Below, in pieces: positions 41,949 to 43,205 of a stretch of 43,205 nucleotides of DNA. Source of the DNA: Akkermansiaceae bacterium (GTDB lineage: Bacteria > Verrucomicrobiota > Verrucomicrobiia > Verrucomicrobiales > Akkermansiaceae); NCBI GenBank assembly GCA_022510805.1, contig JAFLSS010000010.1:1-43205 (forward strand). Reading direction: 5' to 3'. The stretch's first letter is position 1. Every line of letters starts with the position of its first letter. A program made the position numbers and the translations under genes. Under the pieces are notes generated by a model. That model was not told where the DNA came from and ran no database searches. It saw nothing but the letters and a program-made list of their open reading frames with translations.

Positions 41949-42758
41949 ATGTTGATTGATACGCATTGTCACCTCGACACGAGGCGCTATAAGGATATGG
42001 AGCAGGTGCGGGCGGAATCCCGCGCGCTGGGGGTAGATTTTTGCATCACTCAGGGCACCAGCCCGCAGGACTGGGCTGATCACCTGAAGCTGGCGGCAGC
42101 AATGCCGGATTTTGTGGCGCCTTGCCTGGCGGTGCATCCCAGCGATGTCACGGAGGTGAATGATGAGCAGTGGCAGGAGATGCTGCGCCTCTGTCGCTGT
42201 CACTCGCTGGCGGCGGTGGGGGAGACGGGGCTGGACTATTTCTGGGATGCCCCGGAGGGCTGGGAGGAGCAGGTGTACCACGCGCGCCAGCAGGATTTTT
42301 TGGAGCGCCATTTTGCCCTGGCGGAGGAGCTGGGGCTCAATATCTCCCTGCACACGCGCGACAAGGTGGGCAAGGGGAGCGCCTGCTTTGAGGATGCCTT
42401 TGCCATTGCCCGCCATTTCCCGAAGGTGCGCCCGGTGTTTCACTGCTTTATCGGCACGCAAGAGCAGGCGGAGCGCATCTTTTCAGAGCTGGATGGTATG
42501 ATCTCTTTCACCGGCATCATCACCTTCAAAAAGACGGAGCCGCAGCAGGCGGTGGCCGCTTGGGCGCCGGAGGATCGCATCATGGTGGAGACAGATTCTC
42601 CCTTCCTCTCGCCGGAGCCGCACCGCGGCGAGCTGAACATCCCCGGCCGCGTTTCCTTTGTCGCTCAGAAGCTCGCGCAGCTGCGCGGCGTATCCCCCGA
42701 GCATATCGCCGCTATCACGACGGCCAACGCCCGCCGCTTCTTCCGCATCAGCGTGTGA
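41949..42758 (+). CDS. TatD-family metal-dependent hydrolase/DNase
   Basis: TatD proteins are amidohydrolase-fold metal-dependent nucleases. The 269-aa protein has the metal motif DTHCHLD (His6, His8), GETGLDYF, a metal-binding histidine in LHTRDK and another in FHCFIG, and METDSPFLSPEPHRG near the C-terminus, so all ligands are present. The start is ATG 41949 with GGGGAAG upstream; an earlier in-frame GTG overlaps the GT9 stop codon. Probably cotranscribed with the GT9 gene. Confidence 0.93.
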   Translation: MLIDTHCHLDTRRYKDMEQVRAESRALGVDFCITQGTSPQDWADHLKLAAAMPDFVAPCLAVHPSDVTEVNDEQWQEMLRLCRCHSLAAVGETGLDYFWDAPEGWEEQVYHARQQDFLERHFALAEELGLNISLHTRDKVGKGSACFEDAFAIARHFPKVRPVFHCFIGTQEQAERIFSELDGMISFTGIITFKKTEPQQAVAAWAPEDRIMVETDSPFLSPEPHRGELNIPGRVSFVAQKLAQLRGVSPEHIAAITTANARRFFRISV

Positions 42759-42759
42759 G

Positions 42760-43205
42760 TTATATCTGCCCGGGCCCCTCTGCGGGGTCTTGGGCTATCT
42801 CGAGCAGCCGTGTGTGGGTGGCGGCATCCAGCAGGTAGGGGCACTCCTGCCAAGGGGCTTTGTCTGCCTTGTCGGCGGGGAGTATATCCCACAGCCGGAG
42901 CGCCACTTCTTTGTCACCGCAGGTGAGGATGAGGTGGCGGTAGGGGAGACCGGTGAGCGGCGGGGTCTGCACCACCTTGTCAGCCGGGGCAAGCCGCAGG
43001 CGGGGGAGGAGCGTCAGTATCTCCCGCTGAGCCTCAGGGGAGAGGGGTGCTTTTTTCACCTCCTCTTTCTTGGTTTCGCTGTCAATTTTGCGGTATACCA
43101 AGCGCGCAGCGGTGGCGTGCTGAATGAGTTGCAGCTCAGCCGCTTTTGCCTCCATGTAGGCGCGGTTTTGCTCGGCGATCGTTCGGTGCGTGGCTTCCTT
43201 GTTGT
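42760..43205 (-). CDS. Partial gene of unknown function, cut by the window edge
   Basis: The frame is open from its stop at 42760 to the end of the window, so the 5' end is missing. An internal ATG at 43155 could start a 131-aa product, but the preceding residues (KEATHRTIAEQNRAYMEAK) look coding and helical. The visible part is charged with a possible coiled coil at the start, then a Pro/Leu-rich region and a short RHLILTCGDKEVALRLW block. I do not recognise a family. It abuts the TatD gene tail to tail with 1 bp between stops. Confidence 0.6.
   Translation of the reverse strand, partial: NKEATHRTIAEQNRAYMEAKAAELQLIQHATAARLVYRKIDSETKKEEVKKAPLSPEAQREILTLLPRLRLAPADKVVQTPPLTGLPYRHLILTCGDKEVALRLWDILPADKADKAPWQECPYLLDAATHTRLLEIAQDPAEGPGQI

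Noticed and set aside
39430..41998. Very long frames continuing GltX and GT9 upstream across each other
   Set aside because: Both family N-termini (GltX at 40794, GT9 at 40999) fix the starts; the rest is antisense read-through.
1..43205. CRISPR array, tRNA/rRNA genes or insertion sequences
   Set aside because: I saw no regularly spaced repeats, no tRNA-like cloverleaf in the gaps and no transposase motifs; small RNAs cannot be excluded by eye.

Overview
The window looks like a chromosomal segment of a G+C-rich Gram-negative bacterium, most likely a Verrucomicrobiota member close to Akkermansia. The pointers are: lipoprotein and outer-membrane genes (Lnt, a GT9 heptosyltransferase), a secreted GH109-type alpha-N-acetylgalactosaminidase, a second secreted-type glycoside hydrolase of the alpha-galactosidase clan, a sugar porter, and weak or absent Shine-Dalgarno sequences before many genes. 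The lineage is an inference. I found no rRNA, tRNA, insertion sequence or CRISPR array.

Layout. (1) 114-2114: a UvrD/PcrA-type helicase. (2) 2280-4746: an A+T-richer two-gene module on the + strand, a stand-alone TIR-domain protein overlapping a TIR protein with a SLOG-like C-terminal half. It resembles the logic of Thoeris-type NAD/nucleotide-signal immunity but has a different effector architecture; it is the best candidate here for an undescribed system. (3) 4818-6290: GH109. (4) 6420-17954: a minus-strand surface-polysaccharide locus. From its 5' end it encodes a CDP-glucose branch (RfbF, a short-chain epimerase/reductase, RfbG, an FAD oxidoreductase). A second block, behind its own palindrome, encodes a DUF1796 papain-like protein, an acyl/aminoacyl-AMP ligase with two tandem carrier domains, and three DUF4422/GT8 glycosyltransferases. 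(5) 18290-20323: a GH36-like hydrolase without an ATG at the expected start. (6) 20428-43205: housekeeping and transport genes: an LplT-like MFS protein, DciA, ferredoxin, Lnt, a lipoprotein, PdxJ, PurH, a sugar porter with a very large extracytoplasmic insertion, an EamA transporter, a POT peptide transporter, a PpiD-like chaperone with an EF-hand loop, a DEAD-box helicase, DprA, NadC, QueA, GltX, a GT9 enzyme, TatD and a partial gene at the edge.

How the genes fit together. The polysaccharide locus would make a CDP-6-deoxy-sugar and assemble it with GT8/DUF4422 enzymes. The carrier-ligase and the DUF1796 protein suggest that the glycan is acylated or aminoacylated. Four consecutive proteins of unrelated fold share a similar aromatic/basic C-terminal tail, which hints at co-localisation on the membrane. 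Two near-identical 16-bp palindromes (ATTACAACGTTGTAAT type) lie upstream of the two blocks and suggest co-regulation. The two glycosidases and the sugar porter fit life on host glycans.
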